Below are positions 36,846 to 44,877 of a stretch of DNA of 64,000 bases, one piece after another. Both the position numbers and the translations under genes were made by a program. Numbering within the stretch: position 1 is the stretch's first letter; each line of letters starts with the position of its first letter. Source of the DNA: an uncultured Alphaproteobacteria bacterium (lineage in GTDB: Bacteria; Pseudomonadota; Alphaproteobacteria; Micavibrionales; Micavibrionaceae); contig CALHAW010000001.1 of NCBI GenBank assembly GCA_937934135.1, positions 124,001 through 188,000 of the forward strand, in the 5' to 3' direction. The notes beneath the pieces are model-generated. The model was not told the origin of the DNA. It was given only the letters and a program-made list of their open reading frames with translations, and made no database searches.

Positions 36846-37667
36846 TTAATCAAAATATTTTATACGTTCTTCCGGAGGAAGCTCGGTATTTAATAGCATT
36901 TCTAAGCGGCGTGGATTGTCTTGACGGGCAATAGAACTCATCGCAATCATAATTAATGTCCGAACCATGCCTTCTTCGTTAGAATTTCGTTCAAGTTTTG
37001 CGGCCATCGGTGATAAAACCGCAGTCCCAAGGATCGCCCCATAAAATGTTGTTAAAAGCGCAACCGCCATTGCAGGACCAATCGCTTCGGGGTCTTGTAA
37101 ATTAGCCAGCATTTGCACCAGCCCGATAAGTGTTCCAATCAAACCCATCGCAGGCGCAGTATCTGCAGCGCGGCGAAGAATACTGGCGGAACGGCGATGA
37201 CGCCCCATAAGAGCATCAAGGTCTTGCATTAAAACACGCTCTACTTCTTCGGGGGGATAACCATCCGTAACAATACGCGCCGCCTTAAAGAGGGCGGGGT
37301 TTTTTTTGAGTTCTGCTTCAATGCTGGAGAGCGCCAAAAGCCCTTTTGTCTTTGAAAGGACTGATATTTCCATCAGTTGGAGCGCCATTTCTTTTGCTTC
37401 GTATTTCTGGCGGAAGAGAGTATTGCCGATAATTTTACCCGCGTTGGAAATTTCTTCCCATGTATAAGAAACACTGGTCACGGCCATCGTCCCTAAGATC
37501 ACGATCATAAAGGAAGGCAAGTTAAAGAAGTTCGCGTCGCTTTGGCCAATAATAATAGCCACTGCGATAAGCGCGAAGGTTAATACCAACCCGAAGACAG
37601 TCGTTAAATCCAAAGCTGTTTTGGCAGTGGGAATACGAATATTTACGTTGGATTGTTTTTCGGCCAT
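36846..37667 (-). CDS. motA: Flagellar stator protein MotA
   Basis: MotA/PomA-type stator subunit with four membrane segments. The 273 residues show the conserved prolines in APAMGLIGTLIGLVQMLANL and AVALLTTFYGAILGTAVLSP, and a cytoplasmic loop with charged helices (HRRSASILRRAADTAP). The C terminus ends with a PEERIKYFD tail. It lies between fliN and flbD in the fliF operon, 25 kb from motB, so the stator pair is split. The MotB Asp that shuttles ions is in motB at 61877. Confidence 0.94.
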   Translation of the reverse strand: MAEKQSNVNIRIPTAKTALDLTTVFGLVLTFALIAVAIIIGQSDANFFNLPSFMIVILGTMAVTSVSYTWEEISNAGKIIGNTLFRQKYEAKEMALQLMEISVLSKTKGLLALSSIEAELKKNPALFKAARIVTDGYPPEEVERVLMQDLDALMGRHRRSASILRRAADTAPAMGLIGTLIGLVQMLANLQDPEAIGPAMAVALLTTFYGAILGTAVLSPMAAKLERNSNEEGMVRTLIMIAMSSIARQDNPRRLEMLLNTELPPEERIKYFD

Positions 37668-37676
37668 GGTCTTAGA

Positions 37677-38060
37677 TTAGCTTTTATCTGATTTCACGAT
37701 TTCAGTCATGGTAATGCCGAGCTTGTCATCCACCACCACCACTTCACCACGGGCGACCAAGCGGTTATTGACGTAGATATCAATGGCTTCACCGACTTTA
37801 CGATCCAGTTCAACAACCGCGCCACGCCCTAATTTTAAGAGCTGGTTAACAGGCATGCTTGAACGCCCTAAGACGGCAGAGATTTGAACAGGGATATCAT
37901 AAATTGCCGTTACATCGTTGGCCATGGGTTGCCCCATTTCCCATTCTTTTTCATCATCCAATGCGGCGTTATCTGTTTGAATTTCATTTAAATTCATACC
38001 GTTTTCTGGCGTTTCCGCCCCAGCCGCATTCTTAGGTGTTTTATCTGCATCATCAGTCAT
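37677..38060 (-). CDS. fliN: Flagellar motor switch protein FliN
   Basis: FliN forms the C-ring base with FliM and FliG and binds FliH. The C-terminal SpoA domain is clear (VQISAVLGRSSMPVNQLLKL, then GRGAVVELDRKVGEAIDIYV and VARGEVVVVDDKLGI). An ATG at 38072 exists, but the ATG at 38060 has GGAGAA 5-6 bp upstream and gives 127 residues, so it is preferred. It overlaps the fliH stop by 8 bp. The N-terminal 40 residues are acidic and disordered, as usual. Confidence 0.93.
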   Translation of the reverse strand: MTDDADKTPKNAAGAETPENGMNLNEIQTDNAALDDEKEWEMGQPMANDVTAIYDIPVQISAVLGRSSMPVNQLLKLGRGAVVELDRKVGEAIDIYVNNRLVARGEVVVVDDKLGITMTEIVKSDKS

Positions 38061-38757
38061 TGGTTTCTCCATTTATTGAAGAGTTTGAATCTTCATCTTT
38101 ATTTATAGCATTATTTGCCCGATTCGTAAGGAGGGATTCTAGTTCATCCCGAATAGACTGCGCCGTTTGCTCTGGATTACGGATAAGGCCGCCGTCAGCC
38201 CATGACATTGTGCAGGCTCCTGCGGCGATAGCGTCATTTTCAATGACTTTACAGCGCGGCGCGCTTTCTGGGTCTTTCCAGATGCTGGCGACGATATTTT
38301 TAATGTCTGTCCCATCATCTGGGTGTATTTCGATGGTGATTTCTGATTGTTCTGCCTGCTTTTTAAGGTTTTTGGTTACAACAGATTTTAAAGTATCATT
38401 TCCTAAATGAGTCAAAAGAGAGGGAAAGGCTTTATCAAGCACATTTAAGCTTAGCTTAACGGCTTCCTCTTCATATTGGCGTTCACGATATTGTTCTGCG
38501 GCAAAAAGGGCTGAAAAATTCTCTGCAATAGTCTCAAGCAGGTCTTTTACTTTTTCCTCGCGTCGTGCGCGTTCTTCTTTTATGCCTTCGGTGACGCCAT
38601 TCGAATGCGCCATCGCCTTTGCGGCTTCTAACTCATCTTCTGAAAAAGTAGGGGGTGGGGGAGCGACTTCGATTTCTTCTTCAATAATTTCTTCGTCCGC
38701 CACAGGGGGGGCATCAAAATTATTAAGATCAAAAAGAAATTTATTTTCTTGGTTCAA
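38053..38757 (-). CDS. fliH: Flagellar assembly protein FliH
   Basis: FliH is the peripheral stator and regulator of the FliI ATPase. The 234 residues are acidic at the N terminus (VADEEIIEEEIEVAPPPPTF), then have a helical region with Ala/Glu runs (EDELEAAKAMAHSNGVTEGI), and the C-terminal part has the VNPDD-like EIHPDDGTDIKNI and DGGLIRNPEQTAQSI typical of the family's FliI-binding domain. It lies between fliG and fliN with short gaps. Confidence is from order and these motifs. Confidence 0.88.
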   Translation of the reverse strand: MNQENKFLFDLNNFDAPPVADEEIIEEEIEVAPPPPTFSEDELEAAKAMAHSNGVTEGIKEERARREEKVKDLLETIAENFSALFAAEQYRERQYEEEAVKLSLNVLDKAFPSLLTHLGNDTLKSVVTKNLKKQAEQSEITIEIHPDDGTDIKNIVASIWKDPESAPRCKVIENDAIAAGACTMSWADGGLIRNPEQTAQSIRDELESLLTNRANNAINKDEDSNSSINGETND

Positions 38758-38793
38758 AGACGTTTCCTTAATGGAGTTTGGTAGAAAGTATAA

Positions 38794-39813
38794 TTAGTAA
38801 ATAAGTTCATCTTCTTCAGAGCCGGTAGAGATTGTAATTTCTCCCCGTGCTTCTAACTCTTTTGCGGTGATGACGATATATTGTTGCGCTTCTTCAACAT
38901 CTTTCAGTTTAACAGGACCCATCGCGGCCATGTCCTCTTTCATAATTTTTGCCGCCCGTTCAGACATATTGGCAAAGAAAAGATCGCTGAGTGTTTCTGT
39001 TGCGCCTTTAAGGGCAGGGGGCAGTTTCTCTTTATCACAGGCACGAATAAGTGTTTGAATAGACGCAGGGTCAAGACGTTGAAGATCTTCAAAGGTGAAC
39101 ATAAGGCCGCGAATCTTCTCGGCTGAATCGGGGACTGTTTTCTCTAACATTTCCATGAAGCCCTGTTCGGCGGAGCGATCAAAATTATTGAAGATGTTCG
39201 CCATGACTTCGTGGCTGTCTTGGCGTGCAGTACGGGCAAGGTTGGACATAAATTCAGTACGTAAAGTACGTTCAACATCGTCTAAAACATCGCGTTGAAC
39301 GGCCTCCATCCGAAGCATTCTATGAATGACTTCTAAGGCGAAATTATCAGGGAGCATGGCAAGGACACGCGCCGCATGATCATTTGAAATTTTAGACATC
39401 ACAACGGCAACCGTTTGGGGGTATTCTTTTTGTAAAAAATTGGCCAAAACTTCTTCATTTACATTGGTCAATTTTTCCCACATGGTACGTCCCGCAGGGC
39501 CGCGAATTTCTTCCATGATGGTTTCAATTTTATCAGGGTTCATACCTGCCTTGGCAAGCAGACGTTCCGTGCTTTCTTGTGTTCCCATGAGGGCGTTTGC
39601 GCTGCTCATTTGCTCTGCAAATTCTATGAATAGTTTTTCAACAATGGCGGCATCAACTTTACCAAGGTTGGCCATGGTTTGTGAAATTTCCAAAATCTCA
39701 TCATCATCCATGACTTCGAAAATTTTGGATGTATATTCTTCACCCAATGACAGCATAAAAATAGCCGCTTTTTCAGTCCCTGTTAATGTTCTAAAATCTT
39801 CACGAACGCGCAT
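38794..39813 (-). CDS. fliG: Flagellar motor switch protein FliG
   Basis: FliG links the MS-ring to the stator. It has 339 residues with three domains: the N-terminal FliF-binding part ([18 protein letters not shown]), a middle part with the hydrophobic-patch region [13 protein letters not shown], and the C-terminal torque domain with [20 protein letters not shown] and [20 protein letters not shown], which carries the charged torque residues. It starts 1 bp from the fliF stop and is translationally coupled to it. Confidence 0.96.
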   Translation of the reverse strand: MRVREDFRTLTGTEKAAIFMLSLGEEYTSKIFEVMDDDEILEISQTMANLGKVDAAIVEKLFIEFAEQMSSANALMGTQESTERLLAKAGMNPDKIETIMEEIRGPAGRTMWEKLTNVNEEVLANFLQKEYPQTVAVVMSKISNDHAARVLAMLPDNFALEVIHRMLRMEAVQRDVLDDVERTLRTEFMSNLARTARQDSHEVMANIFNNFDRSAEQGFMEMLEKTVPDSAEKIRGLMFTFEDLQRLDPASIQTLIRACDKEKLPPALKGATETLSDLFFANMSERAAKIMKEDMAAMGPVKLKDVEEAQQYIVITAKELEARGEITISTGSEEDELIY

Positions 39814-39814
39814 C

Positions 39815-41494
39815 TTATTCCTCCGTCATCCAGCTGCGAATGACTGATACTGTTTCACTCGGATAATTTTCAACAATATCTTCAATCTTTTTAACAGAAG
39901 ATGCTTTGACTTGACCTTGGACACTTTCTACATCGAGCATGCCAAGGTTGTCTTCTGCGTTTGAGCCATCGGTAAGCATGACGCCTTCTTCAGAAACACC
40001 ATCCCCTAAGCTTTCACCAGAGGGGCCGGTTAAGGCGGGGCGTTGACTGCCATCTGTGAGTAAACCGGCTTCATCACTATCTGCATCAGTGTCTGATTTG
40101 CTGTCTTCTGTTGCAAGTAAGCGACCAACCATTGGCTGAACAACCAGTAAAATAACCAATAAAATCATCACCATCACAGCAAGTATTTCTGCAAAATCAA
40201 GGAGCTTATTTTTATCAAAGCCAAACAATGTATTATCGAATGGCGTGTCTGATGTTTCAACTGCAGCAAATTGCATGTTTACGACTTCGAGCGTGTCGCC
40301 GCGTGTTGCATCATAGCCAATGGCAGAACGAACAAGTGTCGCAATTTGGTCTAATTCTTGTTCTGTACGGGGGATATATTCTTCAACGCCTTCGGCATTG
40401 GCGCGGTATGTTCCATCGACCAGAACCGCGACAGAAAGACGGCGCACTTCGCCTGATTCACGGATAACATTTCTTGTTGTACGGCTGATTTCAAAATTGG
40501 TTGTTTCTTCTGTTCTGCTGGCTTCTAAGCTGGGAGATTCATCAACGAATAGATCATTGCCAACAGCAGGCAGGTTATTTTCAACAGAAACATTCTCTTG
40601 GTTGCCGTCGCGTTCAATTTCATTTTCTTCGATTGTTTGTGTGGAGCGCGCGACTTGCGTTTCGGGGTCGAATAATTCTTCGCTGGTGCTGACGCGGTCA
40701 AAATCGAGATCTGCAGTTACGTTCGCGCGGACATTACCAAAGCCTACGATACGCCCGACTAAATCTTCGATAGAGCGGGTGAGGCGTTGCTCTTGTTTGA
40801 GCTGCATTTCATCGGCCTTGGCATTGGCAAGGGATTCTTCTTGTTCTCCTCCTCGTGCGAGCAGGCTTCCTGTTTGGTCAATAATAGAAACGCTTGCCGG
40901 TTTTAATTCTGGCACAGCAGAAGCAACAAGAAATTGAATAGCCAAGATTTGATCATTCTTAAGGGTTGCACCAGGGCGTAAACCAACGGCTACGCTGCCG
41001 CTTGCGGCTCTATTTTCTCGACTGAAAATCTCACGTTGTGGTAAAACAAGATGTACGCGGGCGCTACGAATGGGGTCTAGGGAGCTGACGGTGCGTGAAA
41101 GTTCTCCTTCAAGAGCGCGGATTTTATTGAGTTTCACAACATCATTGGTTGTACCAAAGCCAGATGCATTATCGAAAATTTCATAACCAATAGAGCCGCC
41201 ATTGGGCAATCCCGCTTCGGCCAATAACATTCGGGCGCGGCCAACATCTGTATCAGGAACGGTAACGCGTGAACCATCTTCGGAGATTTGGTATGAAATT
41301 TCAGACGTTTCTAATTGCGCGGCAATCGCACCGGCATCTGTAGAAGAAAGGTCATTGTAAAGCAGCGAGTAATCCGGCGTACCAACACGCATAGACAAAA
41401 AGGCGAATAAACCAATTAGTCCTAATAGGATACCCCCCATAATCCCCAAACGTGCGGGGCCAAGTTGCTTTAATGTGTCTAAAAAACTGTTCAA
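39815..41494 (-). CDS. fliF: Flagellar MS-ring protein FliF
   Basis: FliF forms the MS-ring in the inner membrane. It has 559 residues with a first membrane helix ([20 protein letters not shown]), the YscJ/FliF ring-building motif with [37 protein letters not shown] near residue 400, and a second helix near 455 ([19 protein letters not shown]). It ends with the FliG-binding helix [19 protein letters not shown]. It is the first gene of a minus-strand operon extending to 28758 and is controlled by the CtrA half-site array just upstream. Confidence 0.96.
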   Translation of the reverse strand: MNSFLDTLKQLGPARLGIMGGILLGLIGLFAFLSMRVGTPDYSLLYNDLSSTDAGAIAAQLETSEISYQISEDGSRVTVPDTDVGRARMLLAEAGLPNGGSIGYEIFDNASGFGTTNDVVKLNKIRALEGELSRTVSSLDPIRSARVHLVLPQREIFSRENRAASGSVAVGLRPGATLKNDQILAIQFLVASAVPELKPASVSIIDQTGSLLARGGEQEESLANAKADEMQLKQEQRLTRSIEDLVGRIVGFGNVRANVTADLDFDRVSTSEELFDPETQVARSTQTIEENEIERDGNQENVSVENNLPAVGNDLFVDESPSLEASRTEETTNFEISRTTRNVIRESGEVRRLSVAVLVDGTYRANAEGVEEYIPRTEQELDQIATLVRSAIGYDATRGDTLEVVNMQFAAVETSDTPFDNTLFGFDKNKLLDFAEILAVMVMILLVILLVVQPMVGRLLATEDSKSDTDADSDEAGLLTDGSQRPALTGPSGESLGDGVSEEGVMLTDGSNAEDNLGMLDVESVQGQVKASSVKKIEDIVENYPSETVSVIRSWMTEE

Positions 41495-41582
41495 ATCGGG
41501 GCGACCTTATTTTAAGTCAAAAAAGAGGGGATATGCCTGAAGCAAATCACTTCTATTAATATACCCTGTTTTTATTAATATT

Positions 41583-41631
41583 TCTATATCGCGGGTAAGC
41601 TATTGTTAAGAATTGTTTAAAATCAGCTTAA
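41583..41631 (-). promoter_or_regulatory. CtrA half-site array and promoter of fliF operon
   Basis: On the minus strand TTAA occurs at 41631, 41620 and 41609, each 11 bp apart (TTAA-N7-TTAA-N7-TTAAC), so two overlapping perfect CtrA sites share a half-site. The last half-site, TTAACA (41609-41604), can serve as the -35, with TATAGA (41588-41583) 15 bp further as the -10. The transcript start would be about 80 bp before the fliF ATG. This is the clearest CtrA-type control region in the window. Confidence 0.7.
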
Positions 41632-41721
41632 AAATGCGTTTTTTTGGTTTTTGAAGGTGTTTTTGGGGCAGTTTTCAGGCGTGAGAAGAATGGGAGTAAT
41701 TCAAATTTGATCTAATATTTC

Positions 41722-41758
41722 TTGACTTATGGCTATTTTTTTTGTTATTATGATAATA
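41722..41758 (+). promoter_or_regulatory. flaG promoter with A/T palindrome over the -10
   Basis: TTGACT (41722-41727) and TATTAT (41746-41751) are separated by 18 bp and form a good sigma-70 promoter. The -10 is the left arm of a perfect inverted repeat TATTAT-G-ATAATA (41746-41758). Related A/T palindromes sit at the flbT and flagellin -10 elements. Confidence 0.5.
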
Positions 41759-41811
41759 GGGTAAATTGTATATATAGCTTAATTAAAGCGTTTATACGAA
41801 AGGTTAGGAAA

Positions 41812-42201
41812 ATGATTGAAGCAGTTAATTCAGTGCTTTCAAATGCTTCCTCCACCAGAGCTGCGGTGGAGCAGCAGACGACGACTCGGTCGCTGGCCGC
41901 GAATCCTGATAGATCTCAGGAGGTAGCGCGTACGCCATTTGTAAGCCCTTATATTTCATTAGATAGAACGTCTAATCGGGCTGTTCTTCAAATTCGTGAC
42001 TCTGATACAGGCGATGTATTGCGCCAATATCCTACGGAAACGCAGCTACGTGCCTATAGAAACGCACAGGAAACGTCCAGACGTGAAGAGCAAACTATTG
42101 GTGTGAATACACCAGACACGCAAAATCGTCCGTCACAATCAACAAATATTGAAACAACATCTGTTTCTATTGATGTAAATTCTGTCCAAACAGAAGCGTA
42201 A
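41812..42201 (+). CDS. FlaG-like flagellar protein
   Basis: A 129-residue protein. The core SNRAVLQIRDSDTGDVLRQY matches the FlaG pattern (V-x-I-x-D-x-x-TGEVIRQIP), and flanking regions are Ser/Thr/Gln-rich and disordered. FlaG proteins affect filament length and are associated with flagellin genes. The longer frame from 41722 begins inside the promoter; the ATG at 41812 follows AGGTTAGGAAA, so it is the start. It is convergent with flaF (19 bp between stops) and divergent from fliF. The function is inferred from the short conserved strand. Confidence 0.7.
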   Translation: MIEAVNSVLSNASSTRAAVEQQTTTRSLAANPDRSQEVARTPFVSPYISLDRTSNRAVLQIRDSDTGDVLRQYPTETQLRAYRNAQETSRREEQTIGVNTPDTQNRPSQSTNIETTSVSIDVNSVQTEA

Positions 42202-42220
42202 TTTCTTAAAAATTAAATAA

Positions 42221-42724
42221 CTAAGCGGATTGATCTGTTGAGCCACTTTGCTCAGCGGGTTCTACTTGCTTTTGTTCTGCTGTTTCATTGGTAGGAGGAT
42301 TGTCTGTTTCAGCTTTTTGCTGTGTCATGAGGCCTGCGGCAACCTCGCGGTTAATGTTGATCAAAACATTGAGTTTTTCTTTGGTGGGGGCTGCAATGAC
42401 TTCGATCTCTCTTTTAAAGATAAAATTAGAAAGATTTACGATATTGGAGCGCAGATCGTTTGGGCGGTTGCCGTCTGGGTTTTGAACGGCGTTATCGTAA
42501 AACATCACCCATATTTGCCTGTTATAGCGAAGTGTTTCTTCTAAAATATCGGGCGTTATATTATCCCAATCATCCTGCATGTCTTGCATGAACTTGGCAG
42601 ATTTTAATAACACATGCCCTTCTAATTCACGCTGGTCAGGGGTGTTTTTTTGAACATTTGTTCCATAGACGCCAGCGGCGGCCGCGTGGGCATCTGGATT
42701 TTGATTGCTATCAACCGGTGGCAT
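42221..42724 (-). CDS. flaF: Flagellar biosynthesis regulator FlaF
   Basis: FlaF acts with FlbT on flagellin translation and secretion in alphaproteobacteria. The 167 residues include the family text LEGHVLLKSAKFMQDMQDDW and YNRQIWVMFYDNAVQNPDG, RPNDLRSNIVNLSNFIFKRE, then a tail rich in Glu and Gln. The start is either ATG at 42724 or the in-frame TTG at 42730, which is better spaced from AAGGAA. The ATG is used here. Its first codons overlap the flbT stop, so the two are coupled. Confidence 0.9.
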   Translation of the reverse strand: MPPVDSNQNPDAHAAAAGVYGTNVQKNTPDQRELEGHVLLKSAKFMQDMQDDWDNITPDILEETLRYNRQIWVMFYDNAVQNPDGNRPNDLRSNIVNLSNFIFKREIEVIAAPTKEKLNVLININREVAAGLMTQQKAETDNPPTNETAEQKQVEPAEQSGSTDQSA

Positions 42725-43100
42725 GATCAACTAATTCCTTTTCTAATTTAATGAGCTCTTTTCCTTCTTTCATGGCTTTGTAATAATTTCCTGCCATGAT
42801 TTTTTCATTCATACTAAGGAAGAAGAGAGAGAGGCGCGGCGCGGCATGTTGAACTTCGCGCTGTAGTTCGAAATATTTTGTGAAATATTGTTTAGGATCA
42901 TCTGCCATATACATACATTGAGCAAGTAAATAGATTTTCTTACAGGGTGTATCGGCGTCTTCTTCTTTCATTACATCTTTTTCGCGTAAGATGGGCGTAT
43001 CGCCAGAAATATGAAGGCGTGTGCGTTGTGAGTCGTTTGTGATCACGGCATTGCCGATAAGAATTTTTTCACCTGGTTTGAGATCAATTACGAGAGCCAT
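42711..43100 (-). CDS. flbT: Flagellin post-transcriptional regulator FlbT
   Basis: FlbT binds the flagellin mRNA leader and represses or times its translation. It has 129 residues with the family start MALVIDLKPGEKILIGNAVI and KIYLLAQCMYMADDPKQYF. It is followed by flaF, overlapping by 14 bp, and lies downstream of the RTX gene and flagellin on the same strand but with its own promoter and a terminator between. In this context FlbT probably controls the flagellin mRNA from 46.6 kb. Confidence 0.93.
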   Translation of the reverse strand: MALVIDLKPGEKILIGNAVITNDSQRTRLHISGDTPILREKDVMKEEDADTPCKKIYLLAQCMYMADDPKQYFTKYFELQREVQHAAPRLSLFFLSMNEKIMAGNYYKAMKEGKELIKLEKELVDHATG

Positions 43101-43148
43101 TTGGATTTCTTCCTTTATGTTATCAATGTGAAATTCTTCACAATTATA

Positions 43149-43182
43149 TTATTATAGTATAATAAAACTGACAAAACGTTAA
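43149..43182 (-). promoter_or_regulatory. flbT promoter with 17-bp palindrome
   Basis: A perfect palindrome TTATTATA-G-TATAATAA (43149-43165) contains the -10 TATACT (43161-43156) on the minus strand. TTAACG (43182-43177) lies 15 bp upstream, and a second TTAA (43188-43191) follows at 9 bp, giving a near-CtrA pair with N5 spacing. Both the palindrome and the TTAA pair could be regulatory. Confidence 0.5.
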
Positions 43183-43208
43183 CAATTTTAAACTTTACGC
43201 GCATAAAG

Positions 43209-43243
43209 CAAAAAACCGGCACATTTATTATCGCCGGTTTTTT
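43209..43243 (-). terminator. Intrinsic terminator of the RTX gene
   Basis: AAAAACCGGC (43211-43220) pairs with GCCGGTTTTT (43233-43242) around a 12-nt loop. On the minus strand the stem is followed by T-rich DNA, and it lies just past the RTX stop at 43263, so it should end that transcript; it is symmetrical enough to act on the other strand too. Confidence 0.75.
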
Positions 43244-43262
43244 GTTCTATGAGGAAATATGG

Positions 43263-44633
43263 TTAGATCATTGAACCATTTGCAATCAACGCACCTGAAT
43301 CGAGGAGGTCTTGTGCGGTTAAGTTGTTGTCAATATTAGTGAGGACGCGCGCCGTGCTTACAAAATTATCGCCACCACCATTATGATCAATACGCACATC
43401 AAAGCGTGAACCAACATGAACAATATCAACAAAATCAGTAATATCGGAATGCTCATGAATATAGCCTGTTAAAAGATCAGTAATGTCGATGCTGTCATGT
43501 GCGAGGTTAAATTCATAAATCCTGTCAACGCTATCTTCATCAGCAGTGAATTTGAAAATATCGGCAGAGCTGTCAACGCCACCCCTTAGGAAGTCAAGAC
43601 CAGCACCACCAACAAGGGTGTCTGAGCCACTTTCCCCGCGTAAAATATCACTTCCTGTATCGCCATAAAGAACGTCGTTACCATTCCCGCCATTGATGGA
43701 ATCGTCCCCTGAGCCGCCATAGGCAGTATCATTATTGTTGTTGCCATATAAGAAATCATTATGATCGCCGCCATAAAGAACGTCATCGCCATTTCCGCCG
43801 CGTAATGTATCATTGCCAGTGCCGCCATTTAACGTGTCATTTCCTGCGTAACCCAAGATATTATCCGAACCGGCGTCACCGTTAAGAATATCGTCACTTG
43901 CGCGTCCTTGAATATTATCGTTTCCTGCGCCACCATTAATGGTGGAGGCTATTGCGTTACTTGCGAATAATGTATCGTTAAAGTCAGACCCTGTGATACC
44001 TTCTATTTCAAACAATGTATCAGTATCGCCATATCCATCTGAGGCAAGGCCGGATCCTAGATTAACAGAAACAGCCGATGTTGAGCCAGAATAATCAGCA
44101 ATATCAAACCCAAGTCCTCCGACTATGGTATCATCACCGGCGCCGCCATGAAGGATGTCTGCTCCTGCGCCACCAATAACCTGATCATCTCCATTGCCGC
44201 CATAGACTTTGTCATCGCTATGGGATCCATTTAAAAAATCATTTCCGTCACCGCCATAAATGATATCGTTATTTAGGCTGCCGGATAATGCATTATCACC
44301 AGTGCCGCCTAAGATAAGATGCGGCACGAATATCTCTGTTATAACATTTTCATTTTGGCTCTCACTTTCAACGGCAATAATATTTCCATAGGACATATCT
44401 ATTGAACCCGCGCCGATTATATTAATAGTTTCGATGCTGGATATACCGTATTCAAAGTGATTTGTTAGGCGAATAGTTGTGCCAGCACCCGTGTAGATAA
44501 TAAGATCGCTATCATCCCTTAAAAAAGAAAAATTCTTATCGTCAAGTCCTCCTGTAATGTTTAAGACATCGTTGTGATCCAATCCTTCAAAAGAAACATT
44601 TCCGTCGGCTATGTTGTAAGTAAATACAGTCAT
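43263..44633 (-). CDS. RTX calcium-binding repeat protein
   Basis: A 456-residue secreted-type protein. It has an N-terminal beta-rich part (to about 105), then two blocks of nonapeptide repeats of the form GGxGxDxLx (residues 108-180 and 214-352; for example GGAGDDTIVGGLGFD and GGTGNDTLRGGNGDD). It ends with a serralysin-like C-terminal domain (DIFKFTADEDSVDRIYEFN) and a small hydrophobic tail (LIANGSMI) fitting a type I secretion signal. There is no Sec signal peptide. It sits between flagellin and flbT on the same strand with its own terminator, so it is placed to be expressed with the filament. No type I secretion genes are nearby. Confidence 0.88.
   Translation of the reverse strand: MTVFTYNIADGNVSFEGLDHNDVLNITGGLDDKNFSFLRDDSDLIIYTGAGTTIRLTNHFEYGISSIETINIIGAGSIDMSYGNIIAVESESQNENVITEIFVPHLILGGTGDNALSGSLNNDIIYGGDGNDFLNGSHSDDKVYGGNGDDQVIGGAGADILHGGAGDDTIVGGLGFDIADYSGSTSAVSVNLGSGLASDGYGDTDTLFEIEGITGSDFNDTLFASNAIASTINGGAGNDNIQGRASDDILNGDAGSDNILGYAGNDTLNGGTGNDTLRGGNGDDVLYGGDHNDFLYGNNNNDTAYGGSGDDSINGGNGNDVLYGDTGSDILRGESGSDTLVGGAGLDFLRGGVDSSADIFKFTADEDSVDRIYEFNLAHDSIDITDLLTGYIHEHSDITDFVDIVHVGSRFDVRIDHNGGGDNFVSTARVLTNIDNNLTAQDLLDSGALIANGSMI
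43578..44312 (-). repeat. RTX nonapeptide repeat blocks
   Basis: In-frame repeats of about 27 bp encode GG-x-G-x-D-x-L/I-x units; two blocks (codons 108-180 and 214-352) are separated by a spacer with SGSTSAVSVNLGSGLASDG. These are the calcium-binding beta-roll repeats, not a nucleotide-level array. Confidence 0.85.
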
Positions 44634-44659
44634 TCTAATCTCCTTCTTAATTTTTATAT

Positions 44660-44679
44660 GGTTTAAATATAGTTAAACC
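44660..44679. promoter_or_regulatory. 7-6-7 inverted repeat upstream of the RTX gene
   Basis: GGTTTAA-N6-TTAAACC is a perfect inverted repeat about 27 bp before the RTX ATG. It contains a TTAA-N6-TTAA pair like those in the ctrA/fliI region and could be a CtrA-type site or an mRNA hairpin just upstream of the AAGGAG ribosome-binding site. Confidence 0.45.
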
Positions 44680-44761
44680 TTATGAAGGGAGAAGGTGGCA
44701 GTCCAGAAAAATAGTTGGTACACGCCATTGTATTCAAATATTATTTTATTTAATATACAAA

Positions 44762-44788
44762 AAAGCCGGCGAATAAATCGCCGGCTTT
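44762..44788 (-). terminator. Intrinsic terminator of flagellin
   Basis: An 11-bp perfect stem, AAAGCCGGCGA (44762-44772) with TCGCCGGCTTT (44778-44788) and a 5-nt loop. On the minus strand it is followed by TTTTTTGTA. It lies about 90 nt beyond the flagellin stop, leaving a structured 3' untranslated region. Confidence 0.85.
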
Positions 44789-44838
44789 CCTTGTTATGTC
44801 TGCCGCCCTAATTAGAAAATCTCCTAACCGTGAACCAG

Positions 44839-44866
44839 CTCCCTATCCAAATAGATGGGTAGGGAG
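44839..44866 (-). other. Hairpin in the flagellin 3' untranslated region
   Basis: CTCCCTATCC (44839-44848) pairs with GGGTAGGGAG (44857-44866) with one wobble pair and an 8-nt loop, just 12 nt past the flagellin stop. There is no T-run after it, so it is more likely an mRNA stabiliser or a protein-binding element than a terminator. Confidence 0.5.
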
Positions 44867-44877
44867 GCTAGTTAAGA

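Larger units (their letters stand above)
41495..41811. other. Gene-free region between fliF and flaG
   Basis: The only stretch over 300 bp with no gene. It holds the fliF promoter with its CtrA array on the minus strand and the flaG promoter with an A/T palindrome on the plus strand. Between them, 41632-41720 has a T-rich run and no motif I can support. No small gene with start, stop and ribosome-binding site was found. Confidence 0.8.

Noticed and set aside
40320-40937. A 205-codon open frame antisense to fliF
   Set aside because: A Ser/Arg-rich shadow translation of a conserved gene, without a start signal.
41495-41811. Sigma-54 element before fliF or flaG
   Set aside because: TGGG and TTGC fragments exist, but none has GG and GC at 12-bp spacing.
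43578-44312. Regularly spaced repeats considered as a CRISPR or DNA tandem array
   Set aside because: The period is about 27 bp and in frame, coding GGxGxDxLx units; there are no unique spacers or direct DNA repeats.
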